From NCBI GenBank assembly GCA_021774445.1, contig JAJFJA010000054.1, positions 62,001 through 126,000 of the forward strand: DNA of 64,000 bases. Reading direction: 5' to 3'. Positions 29,099 to 38,443 of this stretch are shown piece by piece. The DNA is from Alphaproteobacteria bacterium (lineage in GTDB: Bacteria > Pseudomonadota > Alphaproteobacteria > UBA6615). Each line of letters begins with the position of its first letter. Position 1 is the stretch's first letter. Both the position numbers and the translations under genes were made by a program. A model generated the notes under the pieces. The model saw nothing but the letters and a program-made list of their open reading frames with translations, had not been told where the DNA came from and did no database searches.

Positions 29099-31267
29099 AT
29101 GTTTACGATAAGCCGCAAGGAAATTACCTGGGGCGGCCGCCCCCTGATTCTAGAGACCGGGCGCATTGCCCGCCAGGCCGACGGCGCCGTCTTGGCCACC
29201 TATGGCGAGACCTCGGTATTGTGCACCGCGGTGGCCCAAAGGGAGCCGAAGGTCGGGATCGATTTTTTCCCTTTGACCGTGAATTATCAGGAGAAGACCT
29301 TTGCCGCCGGCAAGATCCCCGGCGGATTCTTCAAGCGCGAGGGCCGGCCCAGCGAGAAAGAGACGCTGACGTCGCGCCTCATCGATCGTCCGATCAGGCC
29401 GTTGTTCCATAAGAATTTCCGCAACGAGACCCAGGTCATCTGCACCACCATCAGCCACGACCTGGAAAACGACCCTGACATCGTCGCGCTCGTCGGCGCC
29501 TCGGCCGCCCTGACCATCTCCGGCATCCCGTTCCTTGGCCCCATCGGCGGCGCTCGGGTCGGTCGTGTCGATGGTGAGTTCGTGCTCAACCCGCGCGCCG
29601 AGGAATTGGCGGCCAGCGATCTCGACCTGGTGCTGGCGGGCACCAATGCCGGTGTGCTGATGGTCGAGTCGGAAGCCCAACAGCTTCCCGAGGATGTCAT
29701 GCTTGGCGCCGTGATGCATGGCCACAACGGTTACCAGCCGGTGATCGACGCCATCATCGACTTGGCCGAGCAATGCGCCAAGGAGCCCTGGCACATCCCG
29801 GAGACCCCCGCCGAGGTCACCGAAATCGCCGAGCGCGTCCGCGAGTTGGGCGAGGCGCCCCTGCGCGAAGCCTATGGCATTCGCGAGAAGCAGGCCCGGG
29901 TCGAGAAAATCGCTGCGGCCAAGGCGCAGATTGTCGAAAGCCTGACGGCCGAGGACAAATCGCCGGAGCTTGCCCGTGGACCGCTGAAATCCCTCGAAAA
30001 AGACATCGTTCGCGGCAATATTCTCCGCACCGGTGAGCGTATCGATGGTCGCGACACCCGTACCGTGCGCAATATCGACTGCCAGGTCAGCATCTTGCCG
30101 CGCAGCCATGGCTCGGCGTTGTTCACCCGCGGCGAGACCCAGGCTCTGGCCGTCGCCACTCTAGGCACCGGCCAGGACGAGCAAATCGTTGACGCCCTGG
30201 ACGGCGAATATCGCGAGCATTTCATGCTCCATTACAATTTCCCACCCTACTCCGTGGGCGAGGCGTCGTTCCTCCGGTCTCCGGGCCGTCGTGAGATCGG
30301 CCATGGCAAGCTTGCCTGGCGCGCTCTGCGGCCGATGCTGCCGTCCAAGGAAGAATTCCCCTACACCATGCGCGTGGTCTCGGAGATCACCGAGTCGAAC
30401 GGCTCGTCCTCGATGGCCACGGTTTGCGGCAGTTCCCTCGCTTTGATGGACGCCGGTGTGCCGTTGAAGAGTCCGGTTGCCGGCATTGCCATGGGCTTGA
30501 TCAAGGAGGACGCCGGCGTTGCCGTGCTCTCCGACATCCTTGGCGATGAAGACCATCTCGGCGATATGGACTTCAAGGTCGCCGGCACTGCGGAGGGCAT
30601 TACCTCTTTGCAGATGGACATCAAGATCACCTCGATTACCGAGGGCATCATGCGCGATGCCTTGGCGCAAGCCCGCGAAGGCCGGCTGCACATTCTCGGC
30701 GAAATGGGCAAGGCCATCGAGTCCGCCCGCGACGAGGTCAGTGAGCACGCGCCGCGTATCACCACCATGTCGGTGCCCAAGGACAAGATCCGCGATGTCA
30801 TCGGCACCGGTGGCAAGGTCATCCGTGAGATCTGCGAGGTCACCGGCTGTAAGGTCGATATCGACGACGACGGCACCATCAAGATCGCCTCCGTCGACGG
30901 CGATGCTGCCCAGCGCGCCCATGATTGGATCAAGGGCATCGTCGCCGAGCCGGAGCTTGGCGTGATCTACAACGGCAAAGTCGTGAAAGTGGTCGATTTC
31001 GGCGCTTTCGTGAACTTCCTCGGCGCCAAGGACGGCCTTGTCCACGTCTCCGAGCTTAAGCCGGAGCGTGTTGCTCAGGTCAGCGATGTCGTCAATGAGG
31101 GTGATGAGGTCAAGGTCAAGGTCATCGGCTTCGACGATCGTGGCAAGGTCAAGCTCTCCATGAAGGTCGTCGACCAGGCGACCGGCGAGGACCTGGCGCC
31201 CGGCGAGTTGCCGCCCCAGCAGCCGCGCCGGCCGCGTGGCGATCGCGATCGCCGCCCGCGCGCCTAG
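29099..31267 (+). CDS. pnp: Polyribonucleotide nucleotidyltransferase (PNPase)
   Basis: PNPase is the phosphorolytic 3'-5' exoribonuclease of the RNA degradosome. The 722-residue product has two RNase PH domains (the second containing [15 protein letters not shown] and [19 protein letters not shown]). A KH domain ([17 protein letters not shown]) and an S1 domain ([18 protein letters not shown]) follow. A short Arg/Pro-rich tail ends the protein. TAGGAAAG precedes the ATG. It ends the miaB-to-pnp block. Confidence 0.97.
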   Translation: MFTISRKEITWGGRPLILETGRIARQADGAVLATYGETSVLCTAVAQREPKVGIDFFPLTVNYQEKTFAAGKIPGGFFKREGRPSEKETLTSRLIDRPIRPLFHKNFRNETQVICTTISHDLENDPDIVALVGASAALTISGIPFLGPIGGARVGRVDGEFVLNPRAEELAASDLDLVLAGTNAGVLMVESEAQQLPEDVMLGAVMHGHNGYQPVIDAIIDLAEQCAKEPWHIPETPAEVTEIAERVRELGEAPLREAYGIREKQARVEKIAAAKAQIVESLTAEDKSPELARGPLKSLEKDIVRGNILRTGERIDGRDTRTVRNIDCQVSILPRSHGSALFTRGETQALAVATLGTGQDEQIVDALDGEYREHFMLHYNFPPYSVGEASFLRSPGRREIGHGKLAWRALRPMLPSKEEFPYTMRVVSEITESNGSSSMATVCGSSLALMDAGVPLKSPVAGIAMGLIKEDAGVAVLSDILGDEDHLGDMDFKVAGTAEGITSLQMDIKITSITEGIMRDALAQAREGRLHILGEMGKAIESARDEVSEHAPRITTMSVPKDKIRDVIGTGGKVIREICEVTGCKVDIDDDGTIKIASVDGDAAQRAHDWIKGIVAEPELGVIYNGKVVKVVDFGAFVNFLGAKDGLVHVSELKPERVAQVSDVVNEGDEVKVKVIGFDDRGKVKLSMKVVDQATGEDLAPGELPPQQPRRPRGDRDRRPRA

Positions 31268-31291
31268 CGTTCGGCGGCGGCGTCGGCCGTC

Positions 31292-32038
31292 ATGGCGCTG
31301 CTTATGCCACAGGTTGTGGGCCACCGCGGCGCGGCGGCCCACGCGCCTGAGAACACCCTGGCCGGCATCCGCGCCGCCGCGGCTTCCGGCATCGGCGCCG
31401 TCGAAGTCGACGTCAAGCTGACCGCCGACGACGCCTTGGTGCTGATCCATGACGATCGCGTTGATCGCACCACCGACGGCAGCGGTGCCGTGCGGGCGAT
31501 GACATTGGCCCAGCTTCGCGCCCTCGATGCCGGCGCCTGGTTTGCGCCGGCCTTTGCCGGCACGCCCATTCCCACGCTGGCCGAGGCCGTCGCTGAAATC
31601 CTGCGCCTCGGTTTGCGGGTCAACCTGGAAATCAAGCCCTGCCCGGGCCGCGAGCGCGAGACCGCGCGCGCCACCGTCGCCGCCGTCGGCGAACTGTGGC
31701 CCGATGATATCCCACCGCCGCTCCTGTCCAGCTTCGCCGAAGCCTCCCTCGCGGCGGCGCAGGAGGCCGCACCCGGCCTGCCGCGCGCCGTGCTGATGGA
31801 CGAAGGCACGCCGCAAGACTGGCTGGCCGCCACGCAAACCTTCGACGCCGTCGCCATGCATGGCGCCGCGCGCAGCTGGACCGCAACCCATGTCACCGCC
31901 ATCAAGGCCGCCGGCCTCGCCTGCGGCACCTACACCGTGAACGACCCCGACCAGGCCATCGCCTTGCGCCGCATGGGCGTGGATTACCTGGTCTCAGACG
32001 ATCCGGCGAAGATCGCCGCGGCGCTGTCAGCCGGCTGA
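31292..32038 (+). CDS. Glycerophosphoryl diester phosphodiesterase
   Basis: The product hydrolyses glycerophosphodiesters to glycerol-3-phosphate and an alcohol. The 248-residue product has the GDPD signature GHRGAAAHAPENTLAGIRAA with the catalytic histidine. Further signature segments are EVDVKLTADDALVLIHDD and NLEIKPC, and YTVNDPDQA lies near the end. It has no signal peptide and is probably cytosolic, of the UgpQ type. An ATG at 31304 is an alternative start. It follows pnp by 24 bases. Confidence 0.93.
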   Translation: MALLMPQVVGHRGAAAHAPENTLAGIRAAAASGIGAVEVDVKLTADDALVLIHDDRVDRTTDGSGAVRAMTLAQLRALDAGAWFAPAFAGTPIPTLAEAVAEILRLGLRVNLEIKPCPGRERETARATVAAVGELWPDDIPPPLLSSFAEASLAAAQEAAPGLPRAVLMDEGTPQDWLAATQTFDAVAMHGAARSWTATHVTAIKAAGLACGTYTVNDPDQAIALRRMGVDYLVSDDPAKIAAALSAG

Positions 32039-32314
32039 CATCCCGATCTTCCGGGACAACCCAATACTAGCCAACACCCAACAGACAATCGCGAGACCGC
32101 AACGCGGCCGCGGCGATCCAGTGCCTCAGGGTTGCACGATAGCGCGGGACTGGGAGATGGATTGCGTCGCTGGCGCCCGCGATGACGGTGTTTTGGGTTG
32201 GCCAAACCGATCCTCGGCGAGACCTAGCCGGTTTCTTTCAGCTCATGCAATGCGGCGCGGGCTAAAAAGGCCGATGGATTTGGCACCACCGGGTCAATCC
32301 GCTCCAACAGATCT
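32039..32314. other. 276-base intergenic region between convergent GDPD and fabI genes
   Basis: I see no gene here. It contains a short TCCCG/CGGGA hairpin just after the phosphodiesterase stop, without a T-tract. It also contains one copy of a dispersed intergenic repeat at 32158-32186. Confidence 0.6.
32158..32186 (+). repeat. Intergenic repeat, copy 2
   Basis: This 29-base element runs TGGATTGCGTCGCTGG to CGATGAC. It matches the copy at 38415-38443 at 24 of 29 positions, and both are followed within about 20 bases by GGGTTGG. It resembles the widespread GGATTGC...GCAATGAC intergenic element of bacteria. Confidence 0.65.
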
Positions 32315-33130
32315 TCAGGCCCCGTTGCCGTTGCCGTTACTCACCGGCGGCATGCCGATGGCGTGGAAACCGCCATCCACATAATGCACCGTCCCGGTGA
32401 CCCCGGCGGACAGCTCGCTGAGCAGATACAGCCCCGCCCCGCCGATGTCTTCCAGGGTCATATTGCGCCGCAGCGGCGCATGTTCGCGGTTGTAGTTGTA
32501 GACCTGCCGCGCCGCGCCGACGGCGGAGCCGGCCAAGGTGCGCATCGGGCCGGCTGAAATGGCGTTCACCCGCACCCCCTGCGGCCCCAGATCGGCGGCC
32601 AGATAGCGCACGCTTGCCTCCAGCGCCGCTTTGGCCACGCCCATCACGTTATAGTTCGGCATCACCCGCTCCGCGCCGTGATAGCTCAAGGTAACCAGGC
32701 TGCCGCCGTCCGGCATCAGCGCCGCCGCGCGTTGTGTCACCGCGGTGAAGGAGTAGCAGGAGATCTGCATCGTCTGCAGGAAGTTCTCCTGCGACGTGTC
32801 CACGTAGCGGCCCTTCAATTCGTCCTTGTCCGAATAGGCGATGGCGTGAATGACGAAATCGAGCCCGCCCCAGCGTTTCGACAGCACCGCGAAGGTCTCG
32901 TCCAAGCTGGTCCCATCGCTGACATCGCACGGCAGCATCAGATCCGAGCCGAGGGATTTCGCCAGCGGTTCGACGCGTTTGCCGAAGGCCTCGCTTTGAT
33001 ACGTAAAGGCAAGGTCGGCCCCGGCGCCGGCCAGGCTCTTGGCCATGCCCCAGGCGATTGAGTGATCGTTCGCCACGCCCATGATCAACCCGCGGCGTCC
33101 GCTCATTAGGCCACTGTCTTTTACCGACAT
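32315..33130 (-). CDS. fabI: Enoyl-[acyl-carrier-protein] reductase (NADH) FabI
   Basis: FabI reduces trans-2-enoyl-ACP in the last step of each fatty-acid elongation cycle and is the target of triclosan. The 271-residue product begins MSVKDSGLMSGRRGLIMGVA, containing the nucleotide-binding start. The catalytic Tyr-x6-Lys arrangement lies in PNYNVMGVAKAALEASVRYL. An AGAGGA precedes the ATG at 33130; an in-frame upstream codon at 33172 gives an unconserved extension. It is the last gene of fabA-fabB-fabI. Confidence 0.95.
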   Translation of the reverse strand: MSVKDSGLMSGRRGLIMGVANDHSIAWGMAKSLAGAGADLAFTYQSEAFGKRVEPLAKSLGSDLMLPCDVSDGTSLDETFAVLSKRWGGLDFVIHAIAYSDKDELKGRYVDTSQENFLQTMQISCYSFTAVTQRAAALMPDGGSLVTLSYHGAERVMPNYNVMGVAKAALEASVRYLAADLGPQGVRVNAISAGPMRTLAGSAVGAARQVYNYNREHAPLRRNMTLEDIGGAGLYLLSELSAGVTGTVHYVDGGFHAIGMPPVSNGNGNGA

Positions 33131-33181
33131 CGGACTGCTGTCCTCTACGCGGGTCGCGTCATCTGGCGCCATGGTGCGGGA

Positions 33182-34393
33182 CTACGCTTGGCGCCGGAAC
33201 ACCAACGTCGCATTGGTGCCGCCGAAGCCGAAACTGTTCGACATGATGCAATTCAAGTCTGCGTCCTCGTATACGGTCGCAATCGGCATGCCCTCGGCCT
33301 CTGGGTCGAGATTGTCCACATTGGCCGAAGCGGCGATGAAGCCTTGCTCCATCATCAACAGCGAGTAGATCGCCTCATTGACGCCGGCCGCGCCCAACGC
33401 ATGCCCGGTAAGGGATTTGGTGGAACTGATCTTCGGCACGTAATTGCCGAAGGTTTGGCGGATCGCCTCCAACTCGCGGATGTCGCCGATCGGCGTGCTG
33501 GTGCCATGGGCATTGATATAGTCGATGGGTTGATCGAGCCCCTCCATCGCCATTTTCATGCACCGCACGGCGCCCTCGCCGGAGGGCTGCACCATATCCG
33601 CCCCGTCCGACGTCATGCCGTAGCCGACCAACTCGCCATAGATCTTCGCACCCCGTGCGCGGGCCCGCTCCAGTTCCTCCAGCACGACGACCCCGCCGCC
33701 CCCGGAGATCACGAACCCATCCCGATCCCGATCGTACGGCCGCGACGCTTTTTCGGGTGTGTCATTGAAGTGGGAAGACATCGCCGGCATGGCATCGAAC
33801 AGCACACTCATTGTCCAATGCACTTCCTCGCCGCCGCCGGCGAACATCACATCCTGCTTGCCGTACTGGATCATTTCCGCCGCGTTGCCGATGCAATGGG
33901 CGCTGGTCGAACACGCCGAGCTGATCGAATAGCTCGGTCCCTTGATCTTGAAGAAGGTGCTGAGGGTCGCCGAGTTCGTACTCGACATCGCCCGCGGCAC
34001 CATGTAGGGCCCGACCCGTTTCGGACCCTTTTCCCGTGTCGTATCGAACGCCGTCAGCATGTTCTTGGTCGACGGCCCGCCCGACCCCATTACCAGGCCG
34101 GTGCGCTCATTGCTGATATCGCTGTCTTCGAGGCCTGAGTCGGCGACCGCTTCCTGCATCGCCAGATAGTTAAAGCTCGCGCCATCGCCCATGAAGCGCA
34201 GTGACTTGCGGTCTATCTTGTCCGCCAGATCGACATCCACCGCGCCGTGCACTTGGCTGCGGAAGCCCAGGTCGCGGTATTCCTCGCAAGCGACAATGCC
34301 TGACTTTCCCTCCCGCAGAGACGTCAGAACCTCGTCCTTGTTGTGGCCGATCGATGAGACGATACCAATTCCGGTGACGACAACTCGGCGCAT
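33182..34393 (-). CDS. fabB: 3-oxoacyl-[acyl-carrier-protein] synthase I FabB
   Basis: FabB is the condensing enzyme needed to elongate the cis-unsaturated intermediates made by FabA. The 403-residue product starts [16 protein letters not shown]. The thiolase-fold triad is visible: the Cys in [12 protein letters not shown] and the His residues in [11 protein letters not shown] and [12 protein letters not shown]. The ATG at 34393 sits ten bases after fabA, and the frame above it is unconserved. Pairing with fabA supports FabB over FabF. Confidence 0.95.
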   Translation of the reverse strand: MRRVVVTGIGIVSSIGHNKDEVLTSLREGKSGIVACEEYRDLGFRSQVHGAVDVDLADKIDRKSLRFMGDGASFNYLAMQEAVADSGLEDSDISNERTGLVMGSGGPSTKNMLTAFDTTREKGPKRVGPYMVPRAMSSTNSATLSTFFKIKGPSYSISSACSTSAHCIGNAAEMIQYGKQDVMFAGGGEEVHWTMSVLFDAMPAMSSHFNDTPEKASRPYDRDRDGFVISGGGGVVVLEELERARARGAKIYGELVGYGMTSDGADMVQPSGEGAVRCMKMAMEGLDQPIDYINAHGTSTPIGDIRELEAIRQTFGNYVPKISSTKSLTGHALGAAGVNEAIYSLLMMEQGFIAASANVDNLDPEAEGMPIATVYEDADLNCIMSNSFGFGGTNATLVFRRQA

Positions 34394-34403
34394 GATCCTG
34401 CTT

Positions 34404-34937
34404 CTATGATCCTTGTGGGGCGGGGAACAACCCGACGCGCAAACCTTTTGCCTCATAAACCTGTTCGCCGTCCAGTTCGGCGTAGCCATCGGCAATAGCC
34501 AGCGCAAAGGCCCGCTTCACCACCCGCTTGACATTTATATGGGTACGCAACAGCCGGCCGGTAGGCCTGACCTCCCCGGAAAATTTAACTTCACCAACGC
34601 CGAGCGCGCGCCCGGGCCCGGGTAATTTCAGCCACCCGAGGAAAAATCCCAGCATCTGCCACATCGCGTCCAGCCCCAGGCAGCCCGGCATGACCGGGTC
34701 GGATTCGAAGTGGCAGGCGTAGAACCACAGGTCGGGCTTGACGTCGAGTTCGGCGGTGATCTCGCCATGATTATGGCTGCCGCCATCGGCGCTGATGCGC
34801 ACGATACGATCAAACATCAACATCGGCGGCAACGGCAGTCTGGCATTGCCCGGCCCGAACAGCTCGCCGTGGGCGCATCTCAGAAGATCGTCATAACTGA
34901 AAGTCGTTTGATCAAGTACGGTCATCGAAATACTCAC
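34404..34937 (-). CDS. fabA: 3-hydroxydecanoyl-[acyl-carrier-protein] dehydratase/isomerase FabA
   Basis: FabA introduces the cis double bond in anaerobic-type unsaturated fatty acid synthesis. The 177-residue product has the catalytic histidine and aspartate in [20 protein letters not shown], and FSGEVRPTG is typical of the family. The start may be the GTG at 34937 or the ATG at 34925. It is divergent from irr across a 253-base gap, an arrangement I have seen described as conserved in alphaproteobacteria. Confidence 0.95.
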   Translation of the reverse strand: MSISMTVLDQTTFSYDDLLRCAHGELFGPGNARLPLPPMLMFDRIVRISADGGSHNHGEITAELDVKPDLWFYACHFESDPVMPGCLGLDAMWQMLGFFLGWLKLPGPGRALGVGEVKFSGEVRPTGRLLRTHINVKRVVKRAFALAIADGYAELDGEQVYEAKGLRVGLFPAPQGS

Positions 34938-35145
34938 CGCCGGCGCGCTTCATTGGACTGGCCTGCCCGCATGACGAGACCGACCCTATGAGCCGCCCGA
35001 CCTACGGTAAGGCTCAGGTTGGGCCAGTCTATCACGGACGGCGCCCCCGCAAAGCCCCTAGCTGCGCCGCCATTGCCGGCCCTCGCTGCCCATTCAAATT
35101 AGTCAAGGAATGTATGTTTCATAGGGGGTTATGCCATAGTTTCGA

Positions 35146-35153
35146 AGAATTCT
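35146..35153. promoter_or_regulatory. Palindrome upstream of the irr -35 box
   Basis: AGAATTCT is a perfect 8-base palindrome ending two bases before the TTTACA box of the irr promoter. The surrounding TAGTTT-N-GAAGAATTC stretch resembles the region upstream of the rubrerythrin promoter. A Fur/Irr-type binding site is plausible but unproven. Confidence 0.45.
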
Positions 35154-35155
35154 GC

Positions 35156-35183
35156 TTTACAATTCATTTTCCGTGGCCATATT
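35156..35183 (+). promoter_or_regulatory. Candidate irr promoter giving a leaderless transcript
   Basis: TTTACA (35156-35161) and CATATT (35178-35183) are spaced by 16 bases. The irr ATG at 35191 lies seven bases beyond the -10 box, so the mRNA would start at or within a base of the start codon. No Shine-Dalgarno sequence is visible, which agrees. Confidence 0.6.
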
Positions 35184-35190
35184 TTCAACC

Positions 35191-35613
35191 ATGACGGGAT
35201 CTCGCAACTTCGCCGCCGCCCTGGCGCGCCTGAAATCCGCGGGCTTGCGGCCGACCAAACAGCGCCTGGCTTTGTCCAAGCTGCTGTTCGAGGGCGGCAA
35301 CCGTCACATCACCGCCGAGCAGCTTCATGTCGAGGCACGGCATCAGGGCGTCGGTGTTTCCCTGGCAACGGTATACAACGCGCTGCATCAGTTCACCGAG
35401 ACCGGGATGTTGCGCGAAGTCGTCGTTGACGCCGGACGGTCCTATTTCGACACCAATGTCGATGAGCATCACCACCTCTTTTACGTCGATGAGGGCCGCC
35501 TCGAGGACCTCCCCCGCGACAGTGTCGGCCTTTCAGACATCCCCGCCGCGCCCATTGGCTGCAGGGTGGAGCGTGTCGAGCTGATCATCCGGGTGCGCCG
35601 CGCTGCCGGCTGA
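35191..35613 (+). CDS. irr: Iron response regulator Irr (Fur family)
   Basis: Irr is the alphaproteobacterial regulator that senses iron through haem and controls haem synthesis, iron uptake and iron storage genes. The 140-residue product has the winged helix (LRPTKQRLALSKLLFEGG, then SLATVYNALHQFTETG). The Irr-diagnostic FDTNVDEHHHLFYVDEG stretch with three histidines follows. The N-terminal haem-regulatory Cys-Pro motif of Bradyrhizobium Irr is not present. I prefer the ATG at 35191; a GTG at 35173 would add six residues. Confidence 0.93.
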   Translation: MTGSRNFAAALARLKSAGLRPTKQRLALSKLLFEGGNRHITAEQLHVEARHQGVGVSLATVYNALHQFTETGMLREVVVDAGRSYFDTNVDEHHHLFYVDEGRLEDLPRDSVGLSDIPAAPIGCRVERVELIIRVRRAAG

Positions 35614-35657
35614 GGGTTCCCTCACAAAGTCATGTTTACAATAGAATAGAAAGTAGT

Positions 35658-35672
35658 TTAGAATTGATCTAA
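35658..35672. promoter_or_regulatory. Irr/ICE-like palindrome upstream of the rubrerythrin promoter
   Basis: TTAGA-ATTGA-TCTAA is a perfect 5-bp inverted repeat with a five-base centre. It ends five bases before the -35 box. It resembles the iron control element (TTTAGAA...TTCTAAA type) bound by Irr in other alphaproteobacteria, and the irr gene is immediately upstream. Confidence 0.6.
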
Positions 35673-35677
35673 TCTAC

Positions 35678-35706
35678 TTGACAGGCCTCGTCGCCGGCCT
35701 CATATT
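35678..35706 (+). promoter_or_regulatory. Strong candidate promoter for the rubrerythrin gene
   Basis: A perfect TTGACA (35678-35683) is followed after 17 bases by CATATT (35701-35706). The start codon lies about 155 bases downstream, leaving an unusually long 5' leader for this genome. Confidence 0.7.
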
Positions 35707-35861
35707 CAGTTTCGGACAAGTCGCGACTCGGCCCCGGCTCTCGCTGAACCAACGATCCGGGCCGGTTTTTCGGGTCGGTACCTGGGTCGGCTGACGCCGG
35801 TCGTCGCCACCGCTCGTCCGCGCAAATGAATCAGTTATTGCAACGCATTAAGGGGAAGCAA

Positions 35862-36281
35862 ATGCCGTCGCTCAAAAGCACAAAGACCGAAGAGAATCTC
35901 AAGGCCGCCTTCGCTGGTGAGAGTCAGGCCAACCGCCGTTATCTGTATTTCGCTCAGAAGGCCGATATCGAAGGTTTCAACGATGTCTCCGCTGTCTTTC
36001 GTTCGACCGCCGAGGGCGAGACCGGTCATGCCCATGGCCATCTCGAATATCTTGAGGAGGTCGGCGACCCGGCCACCGGCGAGCCCATCGGCACCACCAG
36101 CCTGAATCTCAAGGCCGCCATCGCTGGCGAGACCCACGAATACACCGATATGTATCCGGGCATGGCGCGCACGGCCCGCGAAGAGGGTTTCGACGAAATC
36201 GCCGATTGGTTTGAGACCTTGGCCAAGGCCGAAAAGAGCCACGCCGGCCGCTTCCAGCGGGCCCTCGACGACCTCGGTTGA
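35862..36281 (+). CDS. Rubrerythrin without rubredoxin domain
   Basis: Rubrerythrins reduce hydrogen peroxide at a di-iron site. The 139-residue product is only the ferritin-like four-helix domain. It has the [14 protein letters not shown] helix, two ExxH motifs (in [13 protein letters not shown] and AEKSHAGRF) and a GETHEY helix. The C-terminal rubredoxin domain is missing, so electrons must come from another protein; the Fe-S oxidoreductase encoded next is a candidate. The ATG at 35862 has AGGGGAAG upstream, whereas an in-frame ATG at 35826 has none. Confidence 0.94.
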   Translation: MPSLKSTKTEENLKAAFAGESQANRRYLYFAQKADIEGFNDVSAVFRSTAEGETGHAHGHLEYLEEVGDPATGEPIGTTSLNLKAAIAGETHEYTDMYPGMARTAREEGFDEIADWFETLAKAEKSHAGRFQRALDDLG

Positions 36282-36290
36282 TTGCGCACT

Positions 36291-36335
36291 CGGGCGGGAC
36301 TCTCTAGGGACCGTCCCGCCCGATCCGATTTCTCA
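36291..36335 (+). terminator. Hairpin after the rubrerythrin gene, probable terminator
   Basis: CGGGCGGGAC (36291-36300) pairs perfectly with GTCCCGCCCG (36313-36322) across a 12-base loop. The downstream sequence ATCCGATTTCTCATT is only moderately T-rich. It may end most rubrerythrin transcripts or set the ratio between rubrerythrin and the two downstream genes. Confidence 0.65.
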
Positions 36336-36380
36336 TTCTAGCGCTGCTGGCATGTCAGCGGCGGCCAGCGGAGTCCGTCC

Positions 36381-37760
36381 ATGGCGCAAGAAGGCAGTTT
36401 GGAAGCCCCGACCCGGCATCCGATCCCCTGGCAAGACGACGGCTTTTACGATCCGGCAGCTCTCGACGCGGAGCTGCGCCGCGTCTTCGACATCTGCCAT
36501 GGCTGCCGCCGTTGTTTCAATTTGTGCGACAGTTTCCCGCGGCTGTTCGATCTCATCGACGAATCGAAGACCGGCGAGCTCGATGCCGTCGACAGCGCCG
36601 ACTTCAAACCGGTCGTCGACGCCTGCACCCTGTGCGACATGTGCTTCATGACCAAATGCCCCTATGTCCCGCCGCACGAATTCAACCTCGATTTCCCCCA
36701 TCTCATGCTGCGCTACCGCGCGGTCGAGGCGAAGGCCGGTGCGATTCCTTGGACCGCGCGTCAGCTGACCGAGACCGACCGCAACGGCAAGCTGGCGGCA
36801 CCCGTCGCCGGGCTGGCCAATTGGGCCACCGGTCGCGGCAACCGGTTGACCCGTGCCGCCCTGCAGCGTGTCGCCGGCGTCCATCATGATGCGGAGCTGC
36901 CGAAATTCCATGGCAAGACGATGATGGCCCGCAGCCGTGCTGACACGCCGGCGGTCGATCCATCGGCCCCGGCGTTCGGTCGTAAAGCGCTGCTCTATGC
37001 CACTTGCTTCATGAACTACAACAATCCCGAGGCCGGCACTCTCGCCCATGCCATCCTCGCCAAGAACGGGGTCGATGCCACGGTGGTTTACCCCGCCTGT
37101 TGCGGCATGCCGCAGCTTGAGCAGGGCGAGCTCGACCGCGTCGCCGACAAGGCCCGCAAGATCGCCGCGTCCTTGCGCCCGCAGGTCGATGCGGGGCGCG
37201 ACGTCATCGCCTTGGTGCCGAGCTGTGCCCTGATGTTGAAGTTCGAATGGCCGTTATTGCTACCCGACGACGACAATGTCCGTGCCCTCGCCGCCGCGAC
37301 TCGAGATTTCTCCGAATATGTTGTCGACATCGCCAAGCATGAGGGGCTCGCACCCGGTCTGCAGCCGCTGCCGGGCCGTGTCGCCCTGCATATCGCCTGT
37401 CACGCCCGCGCCCAGAATATGGGCCAGAAGGGGGCGGATATGCTGCGCTTGATTCCCGAGGCGGATCTGGCGGTGGTCGAGCGCTGCTCCGGTCACGGCG
37501 GCTCTTGGGGCATCATGAAAGAGAATTTCGACGTCGCCATGAAGGTCGGCCGGCCGGTGGCCCGCCGCGCCCTCGAAAGCGACAGCCCTTTCATCGCCTC
37601 CGAATGTCCCCTGGCCGCCGACCATATCCGTCAAGGCGTCGAGCGCTTGGCTGAAAGCGAAAATGCCGTGCCGCCGCGCGCCTACACGCCGATCGAGCTG
37701 CTGGCCATGGCCTATGACTTGATGCCGGCCCCCGCCGTCGCCGCGACTCCCGAAGCCTAG
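36381..37760 (+). CDS. GlpC/HdrD-like Fe-S oxidoreductase with two ferredoxin-type clusters and two CCG domains
   Basis: This is an electron-transfer protein of 459 residues. Cys39, 42, 45 and 49 and Cys82, 85, 88 and 93 form two [4Fe-4S] sites. Two cysteine-rich (CCG) domains follow: Cys209, Cys240-Cys241 and Cys282, then Cys340, Cys369 and Cys409. In the second domain the usual Cys-Cys pair reads Cys369-Ser370. No transmembrane segment is evident. Proteins of this type recur beside rubrerythrin and DUF3501 genes, suggesting it feeds or takes electrons from that system; the partner is unknown. Confidence 0.88.
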   Translation: MAQEGSLEAPTRHPIPWQDDGFYDPAALDAELRRVFDICHGCRRCFNLCDSFPRLFDLIDESKTGELDAVDSADFKPVVDACTLCDMCFMTKCPYVPPHEFNLDFPHLMLRYRAVEAKAGAIPWTARQLTETDRNGKLAAPVAGLANWATGRGNRLTRAALQRVAGVHHDAELPKFHGKTMMARSRADTPAVDPSAPAFGRKALLYATCFMNYNNPEAGTLAHAILAKNGVDATVVYPACCGMPQLEQGELDRVADKARKIAASLRPQVDAGRDVIALVPSCALMLKFEWPLLLPDDDNVRALAAATRDFSEYVVDIAKHEGLAPGLQPLPGRVALHIACHARAQNMGQKGADMLRLIPEADLAVVERCSGHGGSWGIMKENFDVAMKVGRPVARRALESDSPFIASECPLAADHIRQGVERLAESENAVPPRAYTPIELLAMAYDLMPAPAVAATPEA

Positions 37761-37770
37761 GGATCCGCTG

Positions 37771-38358
37771 ATGGCAAAACGCGAAATCACCCGCGCCGAT
37801 ATTCTCGATATGGCGACCTATGCCGAGCGCCGCGACGAGACCCGCGCCCGCCTCGTCGCCGCCAAGCGCGACCGCCGAGTCGCGGTCGGGCCCTTCGCCA
37901 CCTTCTATTTCGAAAACTACGACACCATGTGGTACCAGATCCACGAGATGCTGCGCATCGAACGCGGCGGCGAGGCACAGATCGCCGATGAACTGGCCGC
38001 GTACAATCCGCTCATCCCCAAGGGTCGCGAACTCGTCGCCACGGTGATGTTCGAAATCGACGACGAAGCGCACCGCCACGCCGTACTCGCCCGCCTCGGC
38101 GGCATCGAGGAGACCGGCTTCATGCGCCTCGGCGCTACCAAGATCCTGGCCCGGCCCGAGGCCGATATCGACCGCACCTCGGCCGCCGGCAAGGCCAGTT
38201 CGGTGCAGTTCTTCCATTTCCCGTTTAGCGCCGCCGAGGTCGCGGCCTTCAAGGAACCGGGCGCCGACATCATCCTCGGCTTCAGCCACCCGGAATATTC
38301 CCATATGGCGGTACTGCCGGAACCGGTGCGCGCCGCGCTATCCGCAGATTTCGATTAA
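37771..38358 (+). CDS. DUF3501 family protein
   Basis: This is a conserved protein of unknown function, 195 residues long. It begins AKREITRADILDMATYAERR, and FENYDTMWYQIHEMLRIERG and QFFHFPFSAAEVAAFK are characteristic of the family. It contains no cysteines, no signal peptide and no membrane segment. It starts ten bases after the Fe-S oxidoreductase stop, so the two are almost certainly co-translated. Its role in the rubrerythrin/Fe-S module is open. Confidence 0.88.
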   Translation: MAKREITRADILDMATYAERRDETRARLVAAKRDRRVAVGPFATFYFENYDTMWYQIHEMLRIERGGEAQIADELAAYNPLIPKGRELVATVMFEIDDEAHRHAVLARLGGIEETGFMRLGATKILARPEADIDRTSAAGKASSVQFFHFPFSAAEVAAFKEPGADIILGFSHPEYSHMAVLPEPVRAALSADFD

Positions 38359-38414
38359 GCCGGCGCGGGCGCGCCCGTTACTTACATCGTCAGACCTGGC
38401 CCAGGTCATCGCGC

Positions 38415-38443
38415 TGGATCGCCACGCTGGCGTTCGCGATGAC
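38415..38443 (+). repeat. Intergenic repeat, copy 3
   Basis: This 29-base element starts TGGATCGCCACGCTGG and ends CGCGATGAC, matching the copy at 32158-32186 at 24 of 29 positions. Immediately downstream, CCAGCAATCCAGCG (38466-38479) is a partial copy in the opposite orientation. It sits between convergent genes, as copy 2 does. Confidence 0.65.
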
